From NCBI RefSeq assembly GCF_024508275.1, contig NZ_CP101989.1, positions 186,001 to 250,000 of the forward strand: DNA of 64,000 bases, written 5' to 3'. This stretch comes from Cellulomonas wangsupingiae (GTDB lineage: Bacteria; Actinomycetota; Actinomycetes; Actinomycetales; Cellulomonadaceae). The first letter of the stretch is position 1; every line of letters starts with the position of its first letter. Below the pieces are notes generated by a model. The model was given only the letters and a program-made list of their open reading frames with translations, had not been told where the DNA came from and made no database searches. This document shows positions 9,717-18,566 of this stretch, piece by piece. The translations under genes were made by a program, and so were the position numbers.

Positions 9717-10660
9717 CGTCACCCGTCCCGACCGTCCCCGCGGGTGCCACCGGCACCCGCGGGGGCGGGGTCCCCGTCCGGCGGGGACGCGAGCGTCAGC
9801 CCGTCTCGGCGTGGCTCCTCGCGCCCGCGCTGATCCTCTTCGGCGGGTTCGCGCTCGTCCCGCTCGGCGGCGCGGTCGCGCTGTCGTTCACGTCGTGGAA
9901 CGGTCTGGGCACGCCCGCGTGGCTCGGCCTGGACAACTGGGGTGCGGTCCTCACCGACGACGTCACGTGGCTGACGCTCGGGGTCACCCTGAAGGTCATG
10001 GTCGGCACCTGGCTCGTCCAGACGCCGCTGAGCCTGCTGCTCGGCGTCTACCTCGCCCCGCGCGGCCGGTGGCGGGCGTGGATGGCGGCGGTGTACTTCG
10101 TGGCGCTGCTGCTGTCGTCGTCCGCGGTCGCGCTGGTGTTCAAGAACCTGCTGGACCCGAACTTCGGCCTCGCCGGCCCCTCCGGCCCGGCGTTCCTGCA
10201 GCACCCCTGGCTCGGGGACCCGAACACGGTGCTCGCCGCGGTCATCCTCATCATCGCGTGGCACTTCGTCCCGCTGCACACGCTGCTGTACCAGGCGGGC
10301 GCGCGGCAGATCCCCGGGTCCCTGTACGAGGCCGCGCAGCTCGACGGCGCCGGCACCGTGCGCCGCTTCTTCTCGATCACCCTGCCCCAGCTGCGCTACA
10401 CGATCGTCACGTCCTCGACGCTCATGCTCGTCGGGTCCCTGACGTACTTCGACCTCGTGTTCGTCCTCACCGCCGGCGGCCCCGGCTACGCCACGCGCCT
10501 GCTGCCGCTGCACATGTACCTCACCGGCTTCACCGCCACCGAGATGGGCCGCGCCAGCGCGATCGCCACCATCCTCGCCGTCGTCGGCCTGTGCCTGTCG
10601 CTGGGCCTGACGCGCCTGTCCGGGTTCAGCAGGATGCAGAGCCAGCAGGAGGGTCTGTGA
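9713..10660 (+). CDS. ABC sugar importer permease (MalF type)
   Basis: 315 residues, six predicted membrane segments. The EAA loop that contacts the ATPase is visible as YEAAQLDGAGTVRRFFSITLP. The start GTG overlaps the preceding stop by 4 bp (GTGA), showing translational coupling. It forms a heterodimer with the next gene product. Confidence 0.92.
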   Translation: MTSPVPTVPAGATGTRGGGVPVRRGRERQPVSAWLLAPALILFGGFALVPLGGAVALSFTSWNGLGTPAWLGLDNWGAVLTDDVTWLTLGVTLKVMVGTWLVQTPLSLLLGVYLAPRGRWRAWMAAVYFVALLLSSSAVALVFKNLLDPNFGLAGPSGPAFLQHPWLGDPNTVLAAVILIIAWHFVPLHTLLYQAGARQIPGSLYEAAQLDGAGTVRRFFSITLPQLRYTIVTSSTLMLVGSLTYFDLVFVLTAGGPGYATRLLPLHMYLTGFTATEMGRASAIATILAVVGLCLSLGLTRLSGFSRMQSQQEGL

Positions 10661-11544
10661 TGGTCACGACCGAGGCGACGGCGCCCGCCGCGACCACGCC
10701 GTCCGAGCCGGTGCAGCGTCGTCGCGACCGTCGTCGCGTCAACGTCCCCGGCGGTCTCGGCTCGCTCCTGTGGCTCTCCGTGGTCATCGTGCCCGTGTAC
10801 TGGGTGCTGGTCACGAGCCTGCGGACCCAGCAGCACTTCTTCGTCGACCACCCCCTGGGCCTGCCCACCGCGCCGACGCTCGACAACTACCGCCAGGTCG
10901 TCGACAGCGGGTTCGACCGCTACCTGCTCAACTCGGTCGTCGTGACCGTCGGAGCCGTCGCCCTGACCATCGCGGTCGCGCTCCTCGCGGCGTACACGAT
11001 CACGCGCAACACCTCGCGGTTCGTCGCCCGGTCGTTCTCGGTGTTCCTGCTGGGCCTGGCGATCCCGCTGCAGGCCGCGATCGTCCCGATCTTCTACATG
11101 ATCACCAAGATGGGCCTGTACGACACGCTCCTCGCGCTCGTGCTGCCCACGGCGGCGTTCGCGGTGCCCATCACCGTGATCATCCTCGTCAACTTCCTGC
11201 GGGACATCCCGCGCGAGCTGTTCGAGTCCATGCGCGTGGACGGCGCCGGGGAGTGGCAGGTGCTCGTGCGCCTCGTCCTGCCGCTGAGCCGGCCCGCCAT
11301 CGCGACCGTCGCCATCTACGACGGCCTCAACGCGTGGAACGGCTTCCTCTTCCCCCTCGTGCTCACCCAGAGCCCCGACCAGCGCGTGCTGCCCCTCGCG
11401 CTGTGGGCGTTCCAGGGTGAGCTCACCATCAACGTGCCCGCCGTCATGGCGGCCGTCGTCCTGTCGGCGCTGCCGATCTTCCTGCTGTACCTCATCGGAC
11501 GTCGTCAGCTCGTGGCCGGCCTCACCGCCGGCTTCGGCAAGTGA
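10660..11544 (+). CDS. ABC sugar importer permease (MalG type)
   Basis: 294 residues with six predicted membrane segments. The EAA loop is ELFESMRVDGAGEWQVLVRL. ATG 10660 overlaps the preceding stop by one base (TGATG) and has AGGAGGG upstream. It completes the importer; the sugar is inferred from the downstream catabolic genes. Confidence 0.92.
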   Translation: MVTTEATAPAATTPSEPVQRRRDRRRVNVPGGLGSLLWLSVVIVPVYWVLVTSLRTQQHFFVDHPLGLPTAPTLDNYRQVVDSGFDRYLLNSVVVTVGAVALTIAVALLAAYTITRNTSRFVARSFSVFLLGLAIPLQAAIVPIFYMITKMGLYDTLLALVLPTAAFAVPITVIILVNFLRDIPRELFESMRVDGAGEWQVLVRLVLPLSRPAIATVAIYDGLNAWNGFLFPLVLTQSPDQRVLPLALWAFQGELTINVPAVMAAVVLSALPIFLLYLIGRRQLVAGLTAGFGK

Positions 11545-11584
11545 CGTCGCCCGCCGTCCCACCAATAGAAGAAGGTCCGTCCGC

Positions 11585-12544
11585 ATGACCGTCACCCGCC
11601 CCACCAGCGACCAGTGGCCCATCGCCGCGGCGATGCTCCCGTTCCCCGCCTCGCAGGACGCCCCGGCCGACACCTGGGTCGACCACCTCGCCGAGGTCGC
11701 CTACGAGGGGTTCACCGAGGTCGACCTCACCGACTCCTGGATCCAGGCGGGCGACCTGTCGCCCGCGCGGATCGAGGAGCTGCGGGAGGCGCTGGCGACG
11801 GTCGGGCTCGACCCGGTCGCGCTGTCCGCGATCCGCCGCTCGGTCATCGACCCCGTGTCCGGCGACGAGAACCTCGCCTACTCGCACCGCACGATCGACG
11901 CGGCCGCCGCGCTCGGCACGAAGATCGTCAGCGTCGGGCTGCACCGGCCGTTGCTGCCCGCGCAGCGTGAGGCGTTCTGGTTCTGGACCGAGGAGGGGCC
12001 GGTCGACGCGACCGACGCCGACACGTGGGCGCTCGCGGTCTCGCGGCTGCGCGAGCTGGGGCGCCACGGCGCCGAGGTGGGCGTCCAGCTGTCGCTCGAG
12101 ATGTACGAGGACACGCTGCTGGGCACCGCCGCGTCGTCCGTCCGCCTGGTCCACGACATCGGCGACGACAACGTCGGCCTCAACCCCGACCTGGGCAACC
12201 TGGTGCGTCTGCACCGGCCGATCGAGGACTTCCAGGCCGCCGTCGAGGCGTGCCTGCCCGTGTCGAACTACTGGCACGTCAAGAGCTACTTCCGCGACGA
12301 GGACCGCACCGCCGGGACGTACACGGCCATGCCGGCGCCGATGGAGATGGGCTCGGTCAGCTACCGCAAGGCCATCCGCACCGCCGTCGACGCCGGGTTC
12401 ACCGGGCCGTTCTGCGTCGAGCACTACGGCGGTGACGGGCTGTCGGTGTCCGCGCGCAACGCGCGGTACATCCGCCGCATGCTCGCCGTCGCCACGGGTG
12501 AGGCCCGCGAGTCCGTCCTGCGTGCCGCGGCGGGTGCGCGATGA
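11585..12544 (+). CDS. TIM-barrel sugar isomerase/epimerase
   Basis: 319 residues of the xylose-isomerase-like TIM barrel superfamily (sugar phosphate isomerase/epimerase). Metal-binding type residues appear in LSLEMYEDTLLG, NPDLGNLVRLHRP, YWHVKSYFRDED and the terminal GPFCVEHYGGDG. ATG 11585 is preceded by AAGAAGG. It probably interconverts a sugar or keto-acid sugar in the pathway, as hydroxypyruvate-isomerase-like OtnI does in acid-sugar pathways. The substrate is not known. Confidence 0.85.
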   Translation: MTVTRPTSDQWPIAAAMLPFPASQDAPADTWVDHLAEVAYEGFTEVDLTDSWIQAGDLSPARIEELREALATVGLDPVALSAIRRSVIDPVSGDENLAYSHRTIDAAAALGTKIVSVGLHRPLLPAQREAFWFWTEEGPVDATDADTWALAVSRLRELGRHGAEVGVQLSLEMYEDTLLGTAASSVRLVHDIGDDNVGLNPDLGNLVRLHRPIEDFQAAVEACLPVSNYWHVKSYFRDEDRTAGTYTAMPAPMEMGSVSYRKAIRTAVDAGFTGPFCVEHYGGDGLSVSARNARYIRRMLAVATGEARESVLRAAAGAR

Positions 12545-13428
12545 GCGCCCGCGTCGCGGTCCTCGGGCTCGGGGCCATGGGCCTGCCCATGGCGACCGCG
12601 CTCGCGCGGACGTTCGACGTCGTCGCGTACGACATCGCCGCGGAGCGCGTCGCGCTCGCGGTCCAGGCCGGGGCCGTCGGCGCGGCGACGGTCGCGGAGG
12701 CGTGCGCCGGGACCGACGTCGTCGTCGTGGGGGTGCGGGACGGCGCCCAGCTCGACGCGCTCGTGCTCGGCGAGGGCGGGGTCGCGGACTCGCTGCCCGC
12801 CGGCGCCGTCGTCGTCGTGACCTCCACGGTGGGCGAGGCCGCGGTCGTGTCGGTCGCCGGCGCGCTCGCCGCGCGGGGGATCCTCTGCGTCGACGCGCCC
12901 GTGTCCGGCGGGCCCGTGCGCGCCGGGAACGGCGACCTGCTCATCATGGTCGGAGCGGACGACGCGGCGCTCGTCGCCGCGCAGCCCGTGCTCGACGCGA
13001 TGTCGTCGTCGCTCACCGTCGTGGGCGGCATCGGTGCAGGTCAGCAGCTCAAGACCGTCAACCAGCTGCTGTGCGGCATCCACACCGCCGCGGCGTCCGA
13101 GGCGCTCGCGCTGGCGCACCGCATGGGGCTCGACCTCGACGCGTGCATCGAGGTGCTCGGCCAGGGGGCGGCGGCGTCGTTCATGCTCGCCGACCGCGGC
13201 CCGCGCATCGCCGCCCAGCTGCGCGGCGAGACCCCGCCGCTGCGCTCACGGCTCGACGTCATCGGCAAGGACATGGGGATCGTCGGGGACCTCACGCGGC
13301 AGCTCAAGGTCGCGACGCCCGTCGCCGCGGCCGCCGAGCAGCTGTACCGCACGGTGTCCGCCGCCGGGCACGACGCGTCCGACGACTCGGTCGTCGCGAC
13401 GATGCTGGCCAAGGAGCAGACGTGGTGA
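12541..13428 (+). CDS. NAD-dependent 3-hydroxyisobutyrate-type dehydrogenase (LtnD-like)
   Basis: 295 residues. The Rossmann motif GLGAMGLPMA opens the protein. The substrate-binding signature DAPVSGGPVRAGNGDL and the catalytic-lysine region GAGQQLKTVNQLL are characteristic of beta-hydroxyacid dehydrogenases. Members next to acid-sugar kinases (LtnD) oxidise L-threonate or D-erythronate. It overlaps the previous stop by 4 bp (ATGA). Here it may oxidise a four-carbon acid or polyol derivative before or beside the kinase. Confidence 0.88.
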   Translation: MSARVAVLGLGAMGLPMATALARTFDVVAYDIAAERVALAVQAGAVGAATVAEACAGTDVVVVGVRDGAQLDALVLGEGGVADSLPAGAVVVVTSTVGEAAVVSVAGALAARGILCVDAPVSGGPVRAGNGDLLIMVGADDAALVAAQPVLDAMSSSLTVVGGIGAGQQLKTVNQLLCGIHTAAASEALALAHRMGLDLDACIEVLGQGAAASFMLADRGPRIAAQLRGETPPLRSRLDVIGKDMGIVGDLTRQLKVATPVAAAAEQLYRTVSAAGHDASDDSVVATMLAKEQTW

Positions 13429-15185
13429 GGCCCCTGGCCGACGACCCGGCGCGGTTCGTCGACGACGCGCTGGACGGGTTCGTCGACCTGTACGCCGACC
13501 AGGTGCGTCGCGTGCCCGGCGGTGTCGTGCGGGCCGTGCCCGCGCCGCGGTCGCAGGTCGCGGTCGTCGTCGGTGGCGGGTCGGGGCACTACCCGGCCTT
13601 CTGCGGCCTGGTCGGCCCCGGCTACGCGCACGGCGCGGTCGTCGGCAACGTGTTCACGTCGCCCTCGACGGCCGACGCGGTGTCGGTCGGCGCGGCGGCG
13701 GCCGGGGACGCGGGCGTGCTCCTGCTCACCGGCAACTACGCCGGCGACGTCATGAACTTCACGCTCGCACGCGACGAGCTGCGCTCGCGCGGCATCCCCG
13801 CGGAGTTCCTCGTCGTGACCGACGACGTCGCGTCCGCACCGGCCGACGACGTGACCCGGCGCCGCGGCATCGCGGGCGACCACGTCGTGTTCAAGGTCGC
13901 CGGTGCGGCCGCCGCGGAGGGCCTGTCGTTCGACGAGGTCGTCGCCGCGGCCCGTCACGCCAACGACCGCACCCGCACGCTGGGCGTCGCGTTCGACGGC
14001 TGCACGCTCCCCGGTGCCGACCAGCCGCTGTTCACCGTGCCGGAGGGCACGGTCGGGCTGGGCGTCGGCATCCACGGCGAGCCCGGGATCGGCGAGATGC
14101 CCGCGTGCACCGCGAGCGAGCTCGCCGCCCTCCTGGTCGAGCGGCTCCTGGGCGAGAGGCCCGCCGACGCGGGTCCGCGCGTGGGCGTCGTGCTCAACGG
14201 GCTCGGCCGCACCAAGTACGAGGAGCTGTTCGTCCTCTGGCGCGCCGTGCGCCCGCTGCTCGACGCCGCGGGGCTGCAGGCCGTGCAGCCGGACGTCGGC
14301 GAGCTCGTCACGAGCCTCGACATGTCGGGCTGCTCGCTGACGCTCGTGTGGCTCGACGACGACCTCGAGCGCTGGTGGTGCGCGCCCGCGCACACGCCGG
14401 CCTACCGGCGGGGTCAGGTCGGGGTCACCGCCACGCCGTCGGTCCCCGCGGCGCCGGCTGCGGAGCGGACGGTCGCGGCCACGGCCACGCCGTCGCAGGA
14501 CGCGGCCCGGGTCGTCGACCCCACGGACGCGGCCGAGGCGCAGGTCGTCGTCGCGACTCTGGCGCGCGTCCGGGAGCTCCTGACGGAGCTCGAGCCCGAG
14601 CTGGGCCGGCTGGACGCCGTCGCCGGCGACGGTGACCACGGCCGCGGCATGCTCCGCGGTGCGGGCGCCGCGGCGGACGCTGCCGCGGCCGCCGCCGACG
14701 CGGGCCACGGAGCGGTCGCGTGCCTGCGGGACGCGGGCCGCGCCTGGGCCGACCGCGCCGGTGGCACGTCCGGCGTCCTGTGGGGCGCAGGCATCGGTGC
14801 CGTCGCGCACGCGCTCGCCGCCCGACCGGTCGCGGACCCGGCCGCGCGGGCGGCCGCCGCCGCGCGCGCCGGCGTCGCCGCCGTCGTCACGCTGGGTGGC
14901 GCCAAGCAGGGCGACAAGACCATGGTCGACGCCGCCGAGCCGTTCGCCGCCGCGCTCGAGCAGGCCGCGGGCGCGGGCCAGGCGCCCGCAGCGGCGTGGG
15001 ACGCGGCGCTCGAGGCCGCACGCACCGCGGCGCAGGCCACCGCGGACCTGCGTCCGCGCCTCGGCCGCGCACGTCCGCTCGCCGAGCGCAGCGTGGGCAC
15101 GCCCGACCCCGGAGCCGTGTCGTTCGCCGCGATCGTGGCGGCCGTCCGGTCGACCGTCGTACCCGAGGGAGAGGAGACGCCGTGA
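13425..15185 (+). CDS. DhaK-DhaL fused ketose kinase (D-erythrulose kinase-like)
   Basis: 586 residues. ATP-dependent kinase of the dihydroxyacetone kinase family. The DhaK half (about 1-330) has [10 protein letters not shown] and GVGIHGEPG, in which His217 would covalently hold the ketose substrate. The DhaL half (about 365-580) binds ATP-Mg through GDGDHGRGM and carries [11 protein letters not shown]. An Ala/Pro/Thr linker joins them. GTG 13425 overlaps the preceding stop (GTGA) with AAGGAG 8 bases upstream. Fused kinases of this type next to RpiB are D-erythrulose 4-kinases in mycobacteria; glycerone remains an alternative substrate. Confidence 0.88.
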   Translation: MRPLADDPARFVDDALDGFVDLYADQVRRVPGGVVRAVPAPRSQVAVVVGGGSGHYPAFCGLVGPGYAHGAVVGNVFTSPSTADAVSVGAAAAGDAGVLLLTGNYAGDVMNFTLARDELRSRGIPAEFLVVTDDVASAPADDVTRRRGIAGDHVVFKVAGAAAAEGLSFDEVVAAARHANDRTRTLGVAFDGCTLPGADQPLFTVPEGTVGLGVGIHGEPGIGEMPACTASELAALLVERLLGERPADAGPRVGVVLNGLGRTKYEELFVLWRAVRPLLDAAGLQAVQPDVGELVTSLDMSGCSLTLVWLDDDLERWWCAPAHTPAYRRGQVGVTATPSVPAAPAAERTVAATATPSQDAARVVDPTDAAEAQVVVATLARVRELLTELEPELGRLDAVAGDGDHGRGMLRGAGAAADAAAAAADAGHGAVACLRDAGRAWADRAGGTSGVLWGAGIGAVAHALAARPVADPAARAAAAARAGVAAVVTLGGAKQGDKTMVDAAEPFAAALEQAAGAGQAPAAAWDAALEAARTAAQATADLRPRLGRARPLAERSVGTPDPGAVSFAAIVAAVRSTVVPEGEETP

Positions 15186-15646
15186 GCGTCGCGAGGATCG
15201 TGGTCGGTGCGGACGAGGCCGGCCTGACGTACAAGGACGCGCTCGCCGACCTGCTGCGCGCCGACCCGCGCGTCGAGGTCGTCGAGGACGTCGGCGTGCA
15301 CGCCGACGACGACACCGCGTACCCGCACGTGGCGGTGGCGGCGGCCCGCAAGGTCGCCGACGGCACGGCCGACCGCGCGCTGCTGGTCTGCGGCACGGGC
15401 CTGGGCATGGCGATCGCCGCCAACAAGGTGCCCGGCGTCCGCGCGGTGACGGCGCACGACACCTTCTCGGTGCAGCGCTCCGTGCTGTCCAACGACGCGC
15501 AGGTGCTCTGCCTGGGGCAGCGCGTCATCGGGCTGGAGCTCGCGAAGGTGCTGGTCCGCGAGTGGCTGGACCACGAGTTCGACACGACGTCGGCCTCGGC
15601 CGCCAAGGTCGACACGATCCGCGACTACGAGTCCGGCGCCTGCTGA
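15182..15646 (+). CDS. RpiB/LacAB-family sugar-phosphate isomerase
   Basis: 154 residues. The RpiB fold signature is present, with the catalytic cysteine in [16 protein letters not shown], and [17 protein letters not shown] follows. It overlaps the kinase gene by 4 bp (GTGA). Next to a DhaK-type kinase it most likely isomerises a ketose phosphate, for example D-erythrulose 4-phosphate to D-erythrose 4-phosphate; ribose 5-phosphate isomerisation is the other family activity. Confidence 0.88.
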   Translation: MSVARIVVGADEAGLTYKDALADLLRADPRVEVVEDVGVHADDDTAYPHVAVAAARKVADGTADRALLVCGTGLGMAIAANKVPGVRAVTAHDTFSVQRSVLSNDAQVLCLGQRVIGLELAKVLVREWLDHEFDTTSASAAKVDTIRDYESGAC

Positions 15647-15661
15647 CCGACCGCACCCCCT

Positions 15662-15740
15662 CCGCCGAGCGCGGTAGACAGTCGCCGAGCGCGGTACCCG
15701 TTGGTACGGCGCTCGGCGTTCGTCTGCCGCGCTCGAACGG
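15662..15740. repeat. Interspersed palindromic repeat, family 2, copy A
   Basis: Nested inverted repeats follow the RpiB stop. The inner pair CGCCGAGCGCGGTAC / GTACGGCGCTCGGCG has one mismatch around a short loop. The outer pair CGAGCGCGGTAGAC / GTCTGCCGCGCTCG also has one mismatch. The same design recurs at 26026, 45717 and 49551. It could act as a terminator. Confidence 0.75.
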
Positions 15741-15792
15741 GTCCGTGAACCCACCCTCGATGACGGCCACGACGGGGTCGGTCTGCTGGGCG

Positions 15793-15816
15793 GTGACTGG
15801 ATCGCTCTCTCACGGA
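15793..15816 (+). repeat. Single copy of repeat family 1
   Basis: GTGACTGGATCG followed by CTCTCTCACGG matches the repeat units near 3904-4030 and 16278-16440. It lies about 60 bp upstream of the guanidine-III riboswitch. Apart from the two repeats, nothing else is seen between 15647 and 15875. Confidence 0.6.
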
Positions 15817-15875
15817 GGAGGAGCGGGGCGGCCGCGTGCGACCATGGTCGACGGGTCCGGTCTCAGCGCGGGCCC

Positions 15876-15919
15876 CCGGACGAGCGGCGCCGTACCCGGA
15901 GAGCGACAAGACGGCGGCC
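15876..15919 (+). promoter_or_regulatory. Guanidine-III riboswitch (ykkC-III class)
   Basis: The segment opens with CCGGACGAG, continues with GCGCCGTACCCGG and closes with GACAAGACGGCG. This order and sequence match the known ykkC-III/guanidine-III pseudoknot of actinobacteria such as Thermobifida. CCGG at the start can pair with the later CCGG, and GCGCCGT with ACGGCG. The RBS GGAGGT at 15923 begins only 4 bases after it, so guanidinium binding would most simply free translation of the SMR exporter. The match is by memory of the consensus, not by a covariance search. Confidence 0.88.
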
Positions 15920-15933
15920 GACGGAGGTCACCC

Positions 15934-16263
15934 ATGTCCGCCACGTCCCTCGCCTGGCTCGTCCTCGTCGTGTCGGGGGTGCTGGAGGCCGTCTGGGCCA
16001 CAGCGCTCGGCCGGTCCGAGGGCTTCAGCCGCCTCGTGCCCACCGTCGTCTTCGGCGTCGCGGTGCTCGGCTCGATGGGCGGGCTCGCCTACGCGATGCG
16101 CGAGCTGCCCACCGGGACGTCGTACGCGGTGTGGGTGGGCATCGGGGCGTCGATCACCGTCGCGTGGGCGATGGCGACGGGCGCCGAGCCGGCGAGCCTG
16201 GTGAAGATCCTGCTCATCCTCGGGATCGTCGGCTGCGTGGTCGGGCTGAAGCTCGTCCACTGA
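15934..16263 (+). CDS. gdx: SMR-family guanidinium exporter (SugE/Gdx)
   Basis: 109 residues with four membrane helices. An antiparallel homodimer exchanges guanidinium for protons. The essential glutamate sits in SGVLEAVWATALGRSEGF; the LExVWA and SEGFSRL pattern is of the SugE/Gdx subtype rather than Qac-type multidrug exporters. RBS GGAGGT is 5 bases before the ATG. The upstream guanidine-III riboswitch supports guanidinium as the physiological substrate and as inducer. Confidence 0.9.
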   Translation: MSATSLAWLVLVVSGVLEAVWATALGRSEGFSRLVPTVVFGVAVLGSMGGLAYAMRELPTGTSYAVWVGIGASITVAWAMATGAEPASLVKILLILGIVGCVVGLKLVH

Positions 16264-16277
16264 CCCCACCCCCCCAC

Positions 16278-16440
16278 CCGTGAGAGAGCAATCGAGTCCC
16301 CCCAGGTGATGGTGAGAGAGCGGTCCGGTCCCCCCAGGTGGTGGTGAGAGAGCAATCCAGCTCACCGCTCTGGAGCGGTCCGTGGCTGGATTGCTCTCTC
16401 GCGCCCCTGGGGGCGTGACTGGATTGGTCTCTCGCGGGGA
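16278..16440. repeat. Interspersed repeats, family 1, cluster of five units
   Basis: Units in one orientation (GTGAGAGAGCAATCGAGTCC at 16279, then GAGAGAGCGGTCCGGTC and GAGAGAGCAATCCAGC) face two units in the other (GGCTGGATTGCTCTCTCGCG at 16384, GACTGGATTGGTCTCTCGCG at 16418). The array fills the gap between the convergent SMR and ABC exporter genes and can form long hairpins, so it may terminate transcription from both sides. Confidence 0.75.
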
Positions 16441-16451
16441 GGGGTGGGGGG

Positions 16452-18347
16452 TCAGGCGGTCGCGGGGGCCGGCGCGAACTGCGTCCGGTACAGGTCCGCA
16501 TAGAGCCCGCCGCGTGCCAGCAGCTCGGCGTGCGTGCCGGTCTCGACGACCTGCCCGGCGTCGACGACGACGATGAGGTCCGCCTGCCGCACGGTGGACA
16601 GCCGGTGCGCGATGACCAGGGACGTCCGCCCGACCAGCGCCTCGTCGAGGGCGGCCTGGACGGCGGCCTCGGACTCGGAGTCCAGGTGCGCGGTGGCCTC
16701 GTCGAGCACGACGACGTCGGGGGCCTTGAGCAGCAGCCGTGCGATCGCGAGGCGCTGCCGCTCGCCGCCGGAGAGGCGGTAGCCGCGGTCGCCGACCACG
16801 GTCTCGATGCCCTCCGGCAGGGACGCGACGAGGTTCCACACGTGCGCGCCGCGCAGGGCCCGCTCGATGTCGTCGTCGGTCGCGTCGGGACGCGCGAAGC
16901 GCAGGTTGCCCGCGATCGTGTCGTGGAAGAGGTGCGCCTCCTGGCTGACGACGCCGACGGTGTCGCGCAGGGACGCGGCGGTGACGTCGCGGAGGTCCTG
17001 CCCGGCGATGCGGACGGCGCCGCGCGTCGGGTCGTACATGCGCGTGACGAGCTGCGAGATGGTCGTCTTGCCGGCACCGGACGGCCCGACGAGCGCGACC
17101 ATCGCCCCGGCGGGCACCTGGAACGTGATGTCGCGCAGGGTGTCGGCCACCGGGTCGCGGCTCAGCGTCGCCACGGACTCCAGGGAGGCCAGCGAGACCT
17201 CGTCGGCGGACGGGTAGCGGAAGCCGACGTGGTCGAGCTCGAGGGTCGCGCCGTTGCGGGCCACCGCGGCGCGCAGGTCGGTGGCGTCGGGCTTCTCGCT
17301 GACGGTGGGCTCGAGGTCGAGCACCTCCAGGACGCGCTCGAACGACACGAGGGCCGTCATGACGTCGACCTGCACGTTCGACATGGCCGTCAGCGGGCCG
17401 TACAGCCGGCCGAGGTACGCGGCGAGCGCGACGACGACACCGACGGTGAGCTCGCCCCGGATCGCGAGCAGGCCGCCGACCCCGTAGACGACGGCGGTGG
17501 CGATGGCCGCGACCGTGGTCAGGCCGATGCGGAACCACGTCGAGTACAGGGCACGCTTGACGCCGATGTCCCGCACGCGGGCGGTCTGCTCGGCGTAGGC
17601 GGCGGACTCCCTGGCGGGGTCGCCGAAGACCTTGACGAGGTGCGCGCCGGCGACGTTGAACCGCTCGGTCATGGTCTGGGACGCGTCGGCGTTGAGCTCG
17701 TAGGACTCGCGCGTGATCCCGGCGATCCTGCGGCCGAACCACCGCGCGGGCAGCACGAACACCGGCACCAGGACGAGCGAGAGCAGCGTGAGCTGCCACG
17801 ACATCGACAGCATCGCGGCGAGCACGAAGACGATGGTCAGGGAGTTGCTGACGACGTTGGACAGCGTCGCGGTGAAGGCCTGCTGCGCGCCCAGCACGTC
17901 GCCGTTGAGGCGCTGGACGAGTGCGCCGGTCTTGGCGCGGCTGAAGAACGCGAGCGGCATGCGCTGCACGTGGTCGAACACCGCCGTGCGCAGGTCGTGG
18001 ATGAGGCCCTCGCCGATGCGGGCGGACACCCAGCGCTCGCCGACGCCGAGCGCGGCGGACACGACGGCGAGGGCGGCGACGACGGCGGCGATGCCGACGA
18101 CGAGGCGGGTGTCACCGGCGGCGATGCCGTCGTCGATGAGCCGCTGGAACAGCCAGGGGGTGGCGGCGCCGGCGGCGGCGCCGAGCGCGATGAGGACGAG
18201 GAAGACCGCGAGCTGGGCGCGGTAGGGGCGGGCGAAGGTGAGGATGCGGCGCAGGGTGCCGGGGGCGAGGCGCTGGCGCGCGATCTCGCGGTCCTGGCCG
18301 AAGGCGCGCATCCCGCGGCCGCCGGGGACGGGTCCGGGGTGGGTCAA
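16452..18347 (-). CDS. ABC exporter, fused membrane and ATPase domains (MsbA/MdlB type)
   Basis: 631 residues. A six-helix membrane domain (about 30-335) is followed by an ATPase with Walker A GPSGAGKTT, signature LSGGERQRLAIAR and Walker B VVVLDEATA. It works as a homo- or heterodimer to extrude a hydrophobic compound. The start is TTG at 18347 because GGAGG lies exactly 5 bases upstream; an in-frame ATG at 18392 has no RBS and sits inside the presumed operator, and ATG 18311 is weaker. It is divergent from an MFS exporter and probably controlled by the nearby MarR regulator. Confidence 0.88.
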   Translation of the reverse strand: MTHPGPVPGGRGMRAFGQDREIARQRLAPGTLRRILTFARPYRAQLAVFLVLIALGAAAGAATPWLFQRLIDDGIAAGDTRLVVGIAAVVAALAVVSAALGVGERWVSARIGEGLIHDLRTAVFDHVQRMPLAFFSRAKTGALVQRLNGDVLGAQQAFTATLSNVVSNSLTIVFVLAAMLSMSWQLTLLSLVLVPVFVLPARWFGRRIAGITRESYELNADASQTMTERFNVAGAHLVKVFGDPARESAAYAEQTARVRDIGVKRALYSTWFRIGLTTVAAIATAVVYGVGGLLAIRGELTVGVVVALAAYLGRLYGPLTAMSNVQVDVMTALVSFERVLEVLDLEPTVSEKPDATDLRAAVARNGATLELDHVGFRYPSADEVSLASLESVATLSRDPVADTLRDITFQVPAGAMVALVGPSGAGKTTISQLVTRMYDPTRGAVRIAGQDLRDVTAASLRDTVGVVSQEAHLFHDTIAGNLRFARPDATDDDIERALRGAHVWNLVASLPEGIETVVGDRGYRLSGGERQRLAIARLLLKAPDVVVLDEATAHLDSESEAAVQAALDEALVGRTSLVIAHRLSTVRQADLIVVVDAGQVVETGTHAELLARGGLYADLYRTQFAPAPATA

Positions 18348-18394
18348 GAGGACCTCCAGGGGTCGGAGGGCGCGGGTCGATCCGCGCAACATGC

Positions 18395-18438
18395 TGAGGT
18401 TACCTCACCATGAGCAATAGTCACCTCTCAGGTATTCC
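18395..18438. promoter_or_regulatory. Shared regulatory element, copy 1 (possible MarR operator)
   Basis: TGAGGT-T-ACCTCA is a perfect inverted repeat at 18395-18407. Starting at 18403, 36 bases match those from 19971 at 31 positions, including CCTCACCATGAG and GTCACCTCTC. This copy lies between the divergent ABC and MFS exporter genes and the other lies at the start of the MarR gene, which suggests a common regulator. Confidence 0.55.
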
Positions 18439-18566
18439 GTCGCCGTCCGGCTGGTCCCATCCTGAGGGTGTAGCAGATCGGCACCGCCGAAGCGGCGGTA
18501 CCCCGACGACTTCTGCGGCCGGCGACGGTCGACCCCGGCAGACGTCACCCGCCCAGGAGGTCTCCC

